The position numbers and the translations under genes are program-made. Positions 19,829 to 28,044 of a DNA stretch of 32,687 nt are shown here, one piece after another. The stretch is from positions 1-32,687 of the forward strand of contig DJPI01000002.1 of NCBI GenBank assembly GCA_002438505.1. Direction: 5' to 3'. The first letter of the stretch is position 1. Each line of letters starts with the position of its first letter. This DNA comes from Ruminococcaceae bacterium UBA6416. Its GTDB lineage: Bacteria > Bacillota > Clostridia > Oscillospirales > Acutalibacteraceae. Under the pieces are notes generated by a model. The model was not told the origin of the DNA. It did not search any database and worked only from the letters and a program-made list of their open reading frames with translations.

Positions 19829-22800
19829 TTACTCAGCATCCGGAGCATAAAGAGCTTCAAGTCTCTTGAGGTGTTTATATCTTTCAACAGACTCTTCTTC
19901 TGCTTCCGCAAAGAGAACCTTTGCTCTCTCCGGGAAGGAGCGGGTGAGAGCGGAATAACGAGCCTCGTTGAGGAGGAACTTCTGATAGTCCTCTCTTACG
20001 CCGGGCTTTGAGTCAATCGTGAACGGATTCTTGCCCTGAGCCTTAAGAGCCGGGTTGTAGCGGAACATATTCCAGTAGCCGCATTCAACGGCCTTCTTCA
20101 TCTCGTTCTGGCAGTTAACCATGCCGCCCTTGATTGAGTGCATCTCGCACGGAGCGTATGCAATAACGATTGACGGGCCGTGATATACTTCAGCCTCGGT
20201 GAGAGCCTTAATGGTCTGGTTCATGTTTGCGCCCATAGCGATCTGAGCAACATAAACATAACCGTAGCTCATTGCAATTTCTGCAAGGCTCTTCTTTGCA
20301 GTGCTCTTTCCGGCAGCTGCAAACTGTGCAACCTGACCGAGCTGAGATGCCTTTGAAGCCTGTCCGCCGGTGTTGGAGTAAACCTCGGTGTCGAATACCA
20401 TGATGTTGACATCCTCGCCGGAAGCAAGAACGTGGTCAACACCGCCGAAGCCGATGTCATATGCCCAGCCATCGCCGCCGAAGATCCAGACGGACTTCTT
20501 TGAAAGATATTCTTTTTCTTTGAGGATTGAAGCGCAGTTTTCGCAGCCGTCAGCAACCTTTTCAAGCTCTGCAACAAGAGCGTCCGCTGCTGCGGTGTTC
20601 TTTTCGCCGTCTTTTACGGTGTCAAGATATTCTTTAGCTGCTGCCTTGAGTGATTCGGGAGCCTGCTCAGCGGTGAGGATTCCCTCAACCTTAGCGATAA
20701 GGGCGTTGCGGATTGCGTTCTGGCCAAGGAGCATTCCGAAGCCGTGCTCTGCGTTGTCCTCAAAGAGGGAGTTGGCCCACGCCGGACCGTGACCCTTGCT
20801 GTTGACGGTATAGGGTGAAGTTGCTGCCGGACCGCCCCAGATTGAGGAGCATCCGGTTGCGTTTGAGATATACATTCTGTCGCCAAAGAGCTGAGTGATA
20901 AGACGTGCATAAGCAGTCTCTGCGCAGCCTGCGCATGAGCCGGAGAACTCAAGAAGCGGAGTCTTATACTGGCTTCCGATAACGGTGTTGTCTGCAACAT
21001 CATCCTTAACGGTGACGTTCTTGACCATGTAATCGAATACCGGCTGCATATCATCCTGGCTCTCACGGGAAACCATCTTGAGCGAGTTCGTCTTGCAGAC
21101 GCCTACGCAGACGCCGCAGCCCATGCAGTCAAGCGGTGAAACAGCGAGGGTGTATTTATAAACGCCCTTGCCCTTTCCGGCCTTTTTGTCAACGATAATT
21201 GCGTTCTTGGGAGCGTTTGCCGCTTCCTCTTCAGTGAGGCAATACGGTCTGATTGTTGCGTGCGGGCAGACATATGAGCACTGGTTGCACTGCGCGCAGG
21301 TTGAGCCGTTCCAAGCCGGAACCATAACGGCAACGCCGCGCTTTTCATAAGCGGATGCGCCCTGTTCAAAGGTACCGTCTGCGTGAGCTTCAAAAGCGGA
21401 AACGGGAAGCGAGTCTCCATCCATGTGGCCAACGGGCTTCATGATTTCATCAACCATCTTAACAAGCTTTTCTGCGCCCTCGCTCTTTGCCTCGCAGCAG
21501 CAATCCTCAGCGTTTGCCCAATCGGCCGGAACGTCAATCTTAACGTAAGCCGAAGCACCGGCGTCAATGGCCTTTTCGTTCATTTCAACAATTTCCTTGC
21601 CCTTCTTCATGAACTTCTGGGCCTTTTCTTTCATATAGCCGATTGCTTCCTCTTCCGGAAGAACCTTTGAAAGAGAGAAGAATGCGGACTGAAGAACGGT
21701 GTTGGTGCGCTTTCCAAGGCCGATTTTTGCGGCGATGTCAATAGCGTTAACGGTGTAAAGCTGGATGTTGTTCTTTGCGATATATCTCTTTGCTTCGGCA
21801 TTGAGCTTTTCTGCAAGCTCCTTTTTATCCCACTGGCAGTTGATGAGGAAAACTCCGCCGGGCTTAACGTCATTGACCATCTTGTAACCCTTTTCAACAT
21901 ATGAGGGGTTGTGGCAGGCAACAAAGTCAGCCTTGTTGATGTAATACGGAGCCTTGATGGGCTTATCGCCGAAACGCAGGTGAGAAATTGTTACACCGCC
22001 GGTTTTCTTTGAGTCATACTGGAAGTATGCCTGAACAAACTTGTCAGTGTGGTCGCCGATGATTTTGATGGAGTCCTTGTTTGCGCCAACGGTTCCGTCG
22101 CCGCCGAGACCCCAGAACTTGCATTCAATCGTACCTTCGGCAGCGGTGTTCGGAGCAGCCTTCTCTTCAAGCGAAAGATAGGTTACGTCATCGTTGATGC
22201 CGATGGTGAAGTGACGCTTCATCTCATCCTTTGCAAGCTCATCATAAACAGCGAATACGCTCGCCGGAGGAGTATCCTTTGAACCGAGGCCGTATCTTCC
22301 GCCGATAACCTCAAGACCATATCTTCCGGTCTCATTGAGGGCTGCAATAACGTCAAGATAGAGCGGTTCGCCGAGAGCGCCCGGCTCCTTGGTTCTGTCA
22401 AGAACAGCAATCTTCTTTGCCGTTGCGGGGATAGCTGCGACAAGGTGCTTTGCAGAGAACGGTCTGTAAAGACGAACCTTAACAAGGCCGACCTTTTCAC
22501 CCTTTGCGGTGAGATAGTCAATAACTTCCTCAGCAACATCGCAGATTGAGCCCATTGCAATGATAACTCTTTCTGCATCGGGAGCGCCGTAATAGTTAAA
22601 GAGCTGATAGTTCGTTCCGAGCTTTGCGTTGACTTTGCCCATGTAATCTTCAACAATTTCCGGAACGGCATCGTAATACTTGTTGCAGGCTTCTCTGTGC
22701 TGGAAGAAGATGTCTCCATTTTCATGTGAGCCGCGCATTACGGGGCGCTCGGGGTTGAGGGCGCGCTTGCGGAACGCTTCAACGGCGTCCATGTCACACA

Positions 22801-23380
22801 TTTCTTTAAGATCCTCATAGTCCCAGATTTTGATTTTCTGAATTTCATGAGAAGTGCGGAAACCGTCAAAGAAGTTGATGAACGGAACTCTGCCCTTGAT
22901 TGCCGCAAGGTGAGCAACGGCGCCGAGATCCATAACTTCCTGCGGATTGGTTTCGGCAAGCATTGCGAAACCGGTCTGACGGCAGGCGTAAACGTCCGAA
23001 TGATCGCCGAAAATGTTAAGCGCATGGGAAGCAACGCAGCGAGCCGAAACGTGGAAAACAGAGGGAAGAAGCTCACCCGCAATCTTATACATATTCGGGA
23101 TCATGAGAAGAAGACCCTGAGATGCGGTGTAGGTTGTTGTGAGAGCGCCGGCTGCGAGTGATCCGTGAACCGTTCCGGCTGCGCCGGCTTCAGACTGCAT
23201 TTCGGCAACCTTGACGGTTGTTCCGAAGATGTTTTTCATGCCCTGCGCCGACCACTGGTCAACATAGTCTGCCATGGGGCTTGACGGAGTGATGGGATAA
23301 ATGCCCGCAACCTCGGTGAAAGCATAGGAAACATATGCGGCAGCATTGTTTCCGTCCATGGTTTTTGATTTTCTTGCCAT
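19829..23380 (-). CDS. nifJ: Pyruvate:ferredoxin (flavodoxin) oxidoreductase, single-chain
   Basis: This 1183-residue enzyme converts pyruvate and CoA to acetyl-CoA and CO2 and passes electrons to ferredoxin, central to anaerobic fermentation. The N-terminal domain starts with AYVSYAFTEVAGIYPITPSSPMADYVDQW-type sequence. Two ferredoxin-type clusters are visible: CAQCNQCSYVCP (about 690) and CMGCGVCVGVCK (about 750). Further cluster cysteines lie in GSCAGCAETAYARL (about 815) and the ATGCSSIWGG block. Thiamine diphosphate binding is seen in GGDGWAYDIGFGG (about 970) and NTGGQASKAS. The open frame extends 34 codons upstream, but the ATG at 23380 follows AAGGAGG at 7 nt and starts the conserved region. 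It is monocistronic, with a possible redox-type operator at its start site. Confidence 0.97.
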   Translation of the reverse strand: MARKSKTMDGNNAAAYVSYAFTEVAGIYPITPSSPMADYVDQWSAQGMKNIFGTTVKVAEMQSEAGAAGTVHGSLAAGALTTTYTASQGLLLMIPNMYKIAGELLPSVFHVSARCVASHALNIFGDHSDVYACRQTGFAMLAETNPQEVMDLGAVAHLAAIKGRVPFINFFDGFRTSHEIQKIKIWDYEDLKEMCDMDAVEAFRKRALNPERPVMRGSHENGDIFFQHREACNKYYDAVPEIVEDYMGKVNAKLGTNYQLFNYYGAPDAERVIIAMGSICDVAEEVIDYLTAKGEKVGLVKVRLYRPFSAKHLVAAIPATAKKIAVLDRTKEPGALGEPLYLDVIAALNETGRYGLEVIGGRYGLGSKDTPPASVFAVYDELAKDEMKRHFTIGINDDVTYLSLEEKAAPNTAAEGTIECKFWGLGGDGTVGANKDSIKIIGDHTDKFVQAYFQYDSKKTGGVTISHLRFGDKPIKAPYYINKADFVACHNPSYVEKGYKMVNDVKPGGVFLINCQWDKKELAEKLNAEAKRYIAKNNIQLYTVNAIDIAAKIGLGKRTNTVLQSAFFSLSKVLPEEEAIGYMKEKAQKFMKKGKEIVEMNEKAIDAGASAYVKIDVPADWANAEDCCCEAKSEGAEKLVKMVDEIMKPVGHMDGDSLPVSAFEAHADGTFEQGASAYEKRGVAVMVPAWNGSTCAQCNQCSYVCPHATIRPYCLTEEEAANAPKNAIIVDKKAGKGKGVYKYTLAVSPLDCMGCGVCVGVCKTNSLKMVSRESQDDMQPVFDYMVKNVTVKDDVADNTVIGSQYKTPLLEFSGSCAGCAETAYARLITQLFGDRMYISNATGCSSIWGGPAATSPYTVNSKGHGPAWANSLFEDNAEHGFGMLLGQNAIRNALIAKVEGILTAEQAPESLKAAAKEYLDTVKDGEKNTAAADALVAELEKVADGCENCASILKEKEYLSKKSVWIFGGDGWAYDIGFGGVDHVLASGEDVNIMVFDTEVYSNTGGQASKASQLGQVAQFAAAGKSTAKKSLAEIAMSYGYVYVAQIAMGANMNQTIKALTEAEVYHGPSIVIAYAPCEMHSIKGGMVNCQNEMKKAVECGYWNMFRYNPALKAQGKNPFTIDSKPGVREDYQKFLLNEARYSALTRSFPERAKVLFAEAEEESVERYKHLKRLEALYAPDAE

Positions 23381-23447
23381 TGGATTGTCCTCCTTAAATT
23401 GGAAATTCCTTTTCCGAACGGTCGAAAAGAGAGTATCCGACCATTGT

Positions 23448-23461
23448 TTGATATAAATCAA
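23448..23461 (-). promoter_or_regulatory. FNR/Crp-type palindrome at the PFOR start site
   Basis: The perfect inverted repeat TTGAT-N4-ATCAA equals the classical FNR half-site arrangement. It lies from about +2 to +15 of the predicted PFOR transcript, where a bound Crp/Fnr-family protein would act as a repressor. No regulator gene is in the window. Confidence 0.5.
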
Positions 23462-23469
23462 CATCAAAT

Positions 23470-23498
23470 ATTTTAACACCAAACCGGTAATAAGTAAA
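23470..23498 (-). promoter_or_regulatory. PFOR promoter
   Basis: On the minus strand, TTTACT (23498-23493), 17 nt, then TAAAAT (23475-23470). The -35 is a weak match, consistent with regulation. Confidence 0.5.
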
Positions 23499-23557
23499 TA
23501 TGCAAAGAGTTGAAATATAAAAATTTTTGAAAAAAAATCTTGGCAAATTTAATAAAA

Positions 23558-23602
23558 TCCGGTTTTTTGCGCTTTGGCGCGGCGCTTTTCAACAAAACCG
23601 GA
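23558..23602. other. Large intergenic hairpin
   Basis: The 9-bp perfect arms TCCGGTTTT / AAAACCGGA enclose a GCGC-rich inner part (GCGC TTTG GCGC). It lies upstream of both divergent promoters, so it is not a terminator of either gene. It could be an insulating or protein-binding structure, or a relic of a repeat. Confidence 0.45.
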
Positions 23603-23659
23603 GCAAAATGCCAAATTACAGACAGATTCCTAAAAACTATATATTATCTCCGTTTTCTC

Positions 23660-23688
23660 TTGACAGTTTTCGACAGGTGTTGTAAAAT
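23660..23688 (+). promoter_or_regulatory. Promoter of the acyltransferase/zinc-ribbon pair
   Basis: Perfect TTGACA (23660-23665), 17 nt, then TAAAAT (23683-23688), 38 nt before the TTG start. Confidence 0.8.
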
Positions 23689-23725
23689 TACAAAGATATT
23701 TCAACATTATGAATGAGGTGTAACC

Positions 23726-25030
23726 TTGAACACTTTTAAACCTTCCGGCGTTTCTGAACCGTACAAAGACGTGCCCTGGTTCAAAATTGACAACGCCGCA
23801 ACTCTTTATGCCGCCGCAAGAAGGAAAAACTGGACAAGAACTTTCCGGACGGCTGTTGTTCTGGACTCTGAAATTGACCCTGCTGTTCTTCAAAAAGCAC
23901 TTGAGGACGTGGCCAAGCGTTTTCCCTTTTTCTGCGTTCAGCTGCGTGACGGCCTTTTCTGGAGCTATTTTGAAAGGATTGACGAAACGCCGAAAATTGT
24001 TCCGGACTCAAACTATCCTTACCGCCCGATTGACCTTGAAGACAACAAAAAGCCCTGCTTCAGAATAACCTACGGCAAAAACAGAATTGCGCTTGAGGGC
24101 TTCCATTCAATGACGGACGGAGGCGGTGCGAACGTCCTTCTTTCAACGCTTGTCTCGCGCTATCTTGAGCTTAAAGGCGTTCGCTTTGAATATGACGAGG
24201 AAAACTCGCGCTCGGTTGAAAACGAGCCGCTCGAATGTGAAGGACGCGATGATTACTATACATACGGCGACCCAACGCGGAAAGCAAAGAATCCTCCGCG
24301 CGTTTCGGTTCATATCGGCGAAAACAACGCTCTGCCCGGATATTCCTCGCTCATTCACGGAATCTGCCGCGTTGAGGACCTTAAAAGGGCAGCAAAGAAG
24401 CACTCGCTGACAATCACGGAATATCTTACGGCGATACTCATCCTTACATATTTCAACACTGAGCCGCACGACGGAAAACCGATAAGCGTCAGCATTCCGA
24501 TTGACCTGCGCAGGCGCTTTGAGTCGCGGACACTGCGCAACTTCTGCTTCATGACGGATGTTTCCTTTGATCCCGGAAAAAGGGAGGAAGTCTCTTTTGA
24601 CGATATCTGCGATTCAATCCGCGGAAAGCTTGCGGAAAAGGCAAGCACAGAAAACCTTCATGACGCAATCAGCGCAAACGTCAGCGCGGCTTCAAACCCG
24701 GTGCTTAAAATTGTTCCTTATTTCATCAAAAAGATTTTCCTCAAGGGAACCTATGAAAAGGTTCAGCACACATACACGGCGTTCTTTTCAAACCTCGGTG
24801 AATTCAGCTTTCCGCCGGAGGTTTCAAAACACGTTCTGCGCATTGAAGCGTGCCTCGGCTGCACCCCGTATCAGCATTTCGGCTGCGCGGCGGCCTCCGT
24901 GAACGGCGTTTTCACCTTCACCTTTTCAAGCGGAAACAAGGACACCGAAAAGCAAAAATTCTTTTTCCGCTTCCTTTCCGCAGACGGAGTTGCGCTCCGG
25001 ATTGAAAGCAACGACCGAAACAGGGGGTGA
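23726..25030 (+). CDS. Condensation/alcohol-acetyltransferase-like CoA-dependent acyltransferase fold protein
   Basis: This 434-residue soluble protein has the CAT-like acyltransferase architecture. The active-site motif HxxxDG appears once as FHSMTDGGG (His about 131, Asp about 135), preceded by the N-terminal strand-helix region VLQKALEDVAKRFPFFCVQLRDGLFW typical of condensation and alcohol acetyltransferase folds. The C-terminal half has SVSIPIDLRRRF and NLGEF, which match the latch and bridge regions of such folds. It probably acylates an alcohol, amine or lipid from an acyl-CoA or carrier donor; the substrate is unknown. The TTG start is fixed by GAGGTG 5 nt upstream, and no other Met codon is close. 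Its stop lies at the ribosome site of the zinc-ribbon membrane protein, so the two are coupled. Confidence 0.78.
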   Translation: MNTFKPSGVSEPYKDVPWFKIDNAATLYAAARRKNWTRTFRTAVVLDSEIDPAVLQKALEDVAKRFPFFCVQLRDGLFWSYFERIDETPKIVPDSNYPYRPIDLEDNKKPCFRITYGKNRIALEGFHSMTDGGGANVLLSTLVSRYLELKGVRFEYDEENSRSVENEPLECEGRDDYYTYGDPTRKAKNPPRVSVHIGENNALPGYSSLIHGICRVEDLKRAAKKHSLTITEYLTAILILTYFNTEPHDGKPISVSIPIDLRRRFESRTLRNFCFMTDVSFDPGKREEVSFDDICDSIRGKLAEKASTENLHDAISANVSAASNPVLKIVPYFIKKIFLKGTYEKVQHTYTAFFSNLGEFSFPPEVSKHVLRIEACLGCTPYQHFGCAAASVNGVFTFTFSSGNKDTEKQKFFFRFLSADGVALRIESNDRNRG

Positions 25031-25035
25031 AGAAA

Positions 25036-25560
25036 ATGAGATGTAACAATTGCGGCGTTGACCTCGGAGAAGGATATACGCGCTGTCCGCTCTGCGGAGC
25101 AAAGGCTTCAGAAGAAGCACCCGTTCTCAAAGGCTTCAAAACCGCCGAATATCCGCAGTATGACGAGAGCGCAGCATATAAAAAGCCAAAATTCAAATGT
25201 TCCTTCCCTCTCAAATATCTTTTGCGCTTTGTTTTTGTGCTCTGCGTTTTGTTCGGTGTTGCGGCACTTTTCGGCTTTGAAAGGCTTTGGACAATCGGCG
25301 TTCCCGTGTCCCTTGCGGCAACCTCCGCCGTGTACTTCATAAACGGACTTTTTGAAAAAGGACGGCTTCTTCACAGCGCGGTTGCCTCTCTTGCAACGCT
25401 TTTTTCCGCCGGAATTTTCATGCTTGTCTCCCTCACTGCAAAACGCGGCGTTTCCTCAATGGCGGACAGTCTTCTGCTCTGTCTTGCGTTTTTCCTTTTG
25501 CTTTGGGCAATCAAGCCGAAAAGGGTCAAAGAACAGATGAAAGCGCTGTTCGTTCTTTAA
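25036..25560 (+). CDS. Zinc-ribbon membrane protein (DUF6320-like)
   Basis: This is a 174-residue protein. The N-terminus carries two CxxC pairs, CNNCG and CPLCG, spaced 15 residues apart, forming a zinc ribbon. After a hydrophilic linker, about five membrane segments fill residues 60-165. It resembles the clostridial family I recall as DUF6320, often found beside alcohol-acetyltransferase-like genes; that recollection cannot be checked here. The upstream gene stops 6 nt before, inside GGGGGTGA, which is the ribosome site for the ATG at 25036; a GTG at 25027 has no ribosome site. The pairing suggests it anchors or partners the upstream acyltransferase at the membrane. Confidence 0.75.
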   Translation: MRCNNCGVDLGEGYTRCPLCGAKASEEAPVLKGFKTAEYPQYDESAAYKKPKFKCSFPLKYLLRFVFVLCVLFGVAALFGFERLWTIGVPVSLAATSAVYFINGLFEKGRLLHSAVASLATLFSAGIFMLVSLTAKRGVSSMADSLLLCLAFFLLLWAIKPKRVKEQMKALFVL

Positions 25561-25577
25561 TTCAGCAAAAACACACG

Positions 25578-25619
25578 GCCGCAGGCAACGGATGAACCGT
25601 AATGTCTGCGGCTTTTTTT
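25578..25619 (+). terminator. Terminator of the acyltransferase/zinc-ribbon operon
   Basis: The stem GCCGCAG / CTGCGGC, with an inner ACGG / CCGT pairing, is followed by TTTTTTT. Confidence 0.88.
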
Positions 25620-25647
25620 GCCTGAAGGCTTATTCCCGTTTCTCCCG

Positions 25648-25676
25648 TTGACAAACCGTCCGCTTTGATTTATCAT
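25648..25676 (+). promoter_or_regulatory. Promoter of the HAD phosphatase gene
   Basis: Perfect TTGACA (25648-25653), 17 nt, then TATCAT (25671-25676), 37 nt before the start codon. Confidence 0.7.
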
Positions 25677-25713
25677 TAAATAACCACTGATGAAATTAAG
25701 GAGCAAAAAGCGC

Positions 25714-26358
25714 ATGAAAAAATATGACCGCGTTCTTTGGGACTGGAACGGAACACTTCTTGACGACCTCGATATGAACTATGAGGTTATGAAGGCAATG
25801 CTTTTGAAAACGGGGAAAACAGAGTTTCCCTCAAAGGAGTTTTATCTTGAACATTTCAGCTTTCCGATAATCAATTTTTACAAGCTTCTGGGCTTCGGCT
25901 TTGAAAAGAGAAGCTTTGAGGATGTTGCGGAGGAATACGTTGAGGAATATGAAAAGCGGCTGCCCGGAACCGGACTTTTCACAAACGCGGAAAGCACGGT
26001 GAAAAACCTCTTTGAAAGCGGCGTAAAGCAGGCTGTCATCTCCGCCACAGGGCACGAAAGGCTACTCACGCAGATCTCACGCTTCGGCATCGAAAAATAT
26101 TTTGACGCCGTCCTCGGAACGGAAAATGAGCTTGGAAAGGGAAAGACCGAGGTTGCAAAAGCATGGCTGCGCAAAAGTAAAGCCGACCCGGAGCGCACCG
26201 TCTTTGTTGGAGACACTCTTCATGACCTTGAAACAGCCAGGGCAATCGGCTGTGACTGCATTTTTATTGCAAGGGGTCACAACTCAAAGGAAAGGCTCAT
26301 TTCCTCCGGCTGCCGCGTTCTTTCAGACATCAGTGAGGTGTTGAACGAGGTGCTTTGA
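25714..26358 (+). CDS. HAD-superfamily hydrolase (phosphoglycolate-phosphatase-like)
   Basis: This 214-residue cytoplasmic hydrolase has motif I DWNGTLLDD (Asp10 nucleophile), a motif II Ser/Thr in ISATGHE (about 112), a motif III Lys in the GKGKTE region (about 148) and motif IV FVGDTLHDLETA (about 170). The helical cap between motifs I and II fits subfamily I, as in phosphoglycolate phosphatases and beta-phosphoglucomutases. Asn replaces the second Asp of DxD, as in a group of clostridial DWNGT proteins, which could alter the acid/base step. The ATG at 25714 follows AAGGAG at 10 nt; the earlier ATG at 25690 has none. No terminator is obvious before the next promoter. The substrate is not predictable. 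Confidence 0.85.
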   Translation: MKKYDRVLWDWNGTLLDDLDMNYEVMKAMLLKTGKTEFPSKEFYLEHFSFPIINFYKLLGFGFEKRSFEDVAEEYVEEYEKRLPGTGLFTNAESTVKNLFESGVKQAVISATGHERLLTQISRFGIEKYFDAVLGTENELGKGKTEVAKAWLRKSKADPERTVFVGDTLHDLETARAIGCDCIFIARGHNSKERLISSGCRVLSDISEVLNEVL

Positions 26359-26392
26359 AAAGGGAATCCGTTTAATATTTACGAATATTGTA

Positions 26393-26421
26393 TTGATTTT
26401 TTTCACCGTTTATACTAATAT
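26393..26421 (+). promoter_or_regulatory. Promoter of the aldehyde dehydrogenase gene
   Basis: TTGATT (26393-26398), 17 nt, then TAATAT (26416-26421), 32 nt before the start codon. Confidence 0.65.
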
Positions 26422-26452
26422 ATAACAGCAAAAAATAAAAGGAGATGTATTC

Positions 26453-27970
26453 ATGGCAGATATCAAAGTTCTCAAGTATTTTGCCAACGGCGAATGGCTT
26501 GAGTCAAAAACAGACAAGTATATGGATATTCACAACCCCAGCACGGGCGAAGTCATTGCGCGCACTCCCTGCTGCACCGTTGAAGAGGTTGAAGAAGCCG
26601 TTCAAAGCGCAAAGGAAGCGTTCAAAACCTGGTCTCAGACCCCGGTTATAAAAAGAACGCAGGTGCTCTATAAATTCCGTGAGCTTCTTGTTGAACATAT
26701 GGATGAGCTTGCAACCCTCTGCGCCGTTGAACACGGCAAGGTGTATAACGAGGCAAAAGGCGATATCCTCAAGGTTAAAGAACCCGTTGAGCTTGCGCTC
26801 AGCGCTCCCTCCCTCACCATGGGAGACAGCATGAGAGACACCTCAAACGGCTATGACACAACCCTTTACTATGAGCCGGTGGGCGTTTTTGCCGGCATCG
26901 TTCCGTTCAACTTCCCGGGAATGATTCCGATGGGCTGGATGGTTCCCTGCTGCATCGCCGCCGGAAACACAATCGTTCTCAAGCTCAACTCCCAAACCCC
27001 GATGACCGCCATGAGACTTTGCGACCTCCTTGTTGAAGCCGGTCTGCCCAAGGGTGTTGTCAATCTTGTCACCTGCACACGCCATGAAGCCGATATGCTC
27101 CTCACTCACCCGGACATCAAGGGCATCACCTTTGTTGGAACAACCGGAGTCGGTCAGCACGTTTATGCAACCGCAGCCTCAACCGGAAAGCGCGTTCAGT
27201 GCCTTTGCGAGGCGAAAAACCACGCTCTTGTTCTTGAGGACGCCGCTCTTGAGCGCAGCGCAAGGGGAATCATCAATTCCGCATTCGGCTGCGCCGGTGA
27301 GCGCTGCATGGCTCTTCCCGTTGTTGTTGCTCAGGAGAGCATTGCCGACGAGCTTGTTGCTCTTCTCAAGCAATACGCCTCAGAGCTGAAGCTCGGCGCT
27401 GCATATGACAAGGAATCAACCCTCGGCCCCGTCATTTCCGCAGCCCACAAGGAGCGCGTTATCGGCTGGATCAACAAGGGCATTGAAGAGGGGGCAACGC
27501 TTGTTCTTGACGGAAGGAATGTTTCCGTTCCCGGCCTTGAGGGCGGATACTTTGTTGGCCCGACTATCCTTGACCATGTCACTGAGGACATGACCGTCGG
27601 TACTCAGGAAATTTTTGGACCGGTGCTCTGCATCAAGAGAGTCAAGAGCTTTGAAGAAGGTCTTGCCCTCATGAACCGCAACCCGTTTGCAAACGGCTCG
27701 GTCATCTTTACCCAGAGCGGATATTATGCAAGAGAATTTGCAAAGCACACGGACGGCGGCATGGTCGGCGTCAATGTTGGAATTCCCGTTCCGGTCGGCG
27801 TTTTCCCGTTCACGGGTCACAAGAAGTCCTTCTTTGGTGACCTTCACTGCCTCGGCAAGGACGCTTTCCGCTTCTTCACGGAGACCAAGGCTGTGACAAC
27901 ACGCTGGTTTGACGAGGAAGAGAAAAAAGCCACCCACGTTGACACATGGGACGGCTCCGTTGGCGGCTGA
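26453..27970 (+). CDS. mmsA: CoA-acylating aldehyde dehydrogenase, methylmalonate-semialdehyde dehydrogenase type
   Basis: This 505-residue NAD+-dependent enzyme of the MmsA/IolA branch converts methylmalonate or malonate semialdehyde with CoA to propionyl- or acetyl-CoA. Features include the N-terminal IHNPSTGEVIARTP, the cofactor-binding PFNFPGMIPMGW (about 145-160) and KLNSQTP, GTTGVG (about 227), and the nucleophile Cys in FGCAGERCMA (about 288). The AKNHALVLEDA block (about 257), shared with MmsA, reads CEAKNH here, with Glu replacing a Gly usual in the family. GGAG precedes the ATG at 9 nt. No inositol or valine catabolism genes are adjacent, so its physiological substrate may differ. 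It is monocistronic. Confidence 0.88.
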   Translation: MADIKVLKYFANGEWLESKTDKYMDIHNPSTGEVIARTPCCTVEEVEEAVQSAKEAFKTWSQTPVIKRTQVLYKFRELLVEHMDELATLCAVEHGKVYNEAKGDILKVKEPVELALSAPSLTMGDSMRDTSNGYDTTLYYEPVGVFAGIVPFNFPGMIPMGWMVPCCIAAGNTIVLKLNSQTPMTAMRLCDLLVEAGLPKGVVNLVTCTRHEADMLLTHPDIKGITFVGTTGVGQHVYATAASTGKRVQCLCEAKNHALVLEDAALERSARGIINSAFGCAGERCMALPVVVAQESIADELVALLKQYASELKLGAAYDKESTLGPVISAAHKERVIGWINKGIEEGATLVLDGRNVSVPGLEGGYFVGPTILDHVTEDMTVGTQEIFGPVLCIKRVKSFEEGLALMNRNPFANGSVIFTQSGYYAREFAKHTDGGMVGVNVGIPVPVGVFPFTGHKKSFFGDLHCLGKDAFRFFTETKAVTTRWFDEEEKKATHVDTWDGSVGG

Positions 27971-27995
27971 TAAAACACAATACGGCAATATAAAA

Positions 27996-28027
27996 AAGGC
28001 TGCTCTGAGCGTTTTCAGGGCAGCCTT
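27996..28027. terminator. Bidirectional terminator between mmsA and the MIF-like gene
   Basis: The 13-position stem AAGGCTGCTCTGA / TCAGGGCAGCCTT (one T-G pair) has a short loop. An A run lies to the left and a T-rich stretch to the right, serving both convergent genes. Confidence 0.85.
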
Positions 28028-28044
28028 CTTGTTTTATATACCGG

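Larger units (their letters stand above)
23381..23725. other. Divergent intergenic region between PFOR and the acyltransferase gene
   Basis: These 345 nt hold the PFOR promoter and palindrome (23448-23498), a GGTCG / CGACC inverted repeat in the PFOR leader (23420-23442), a GC-rich hairpin (23558-23602) and the acyltransferase promoter (23660-23688). I see no small gene. Confidence 0.65.

Noticed and set aside
27416..27988. 190-codon minus-strand open frame opposite the aldehyde dehydrogenase
   Set aside because: It is fully antisense to a conserved enzyme, and no promoter or ribosome site is visible.
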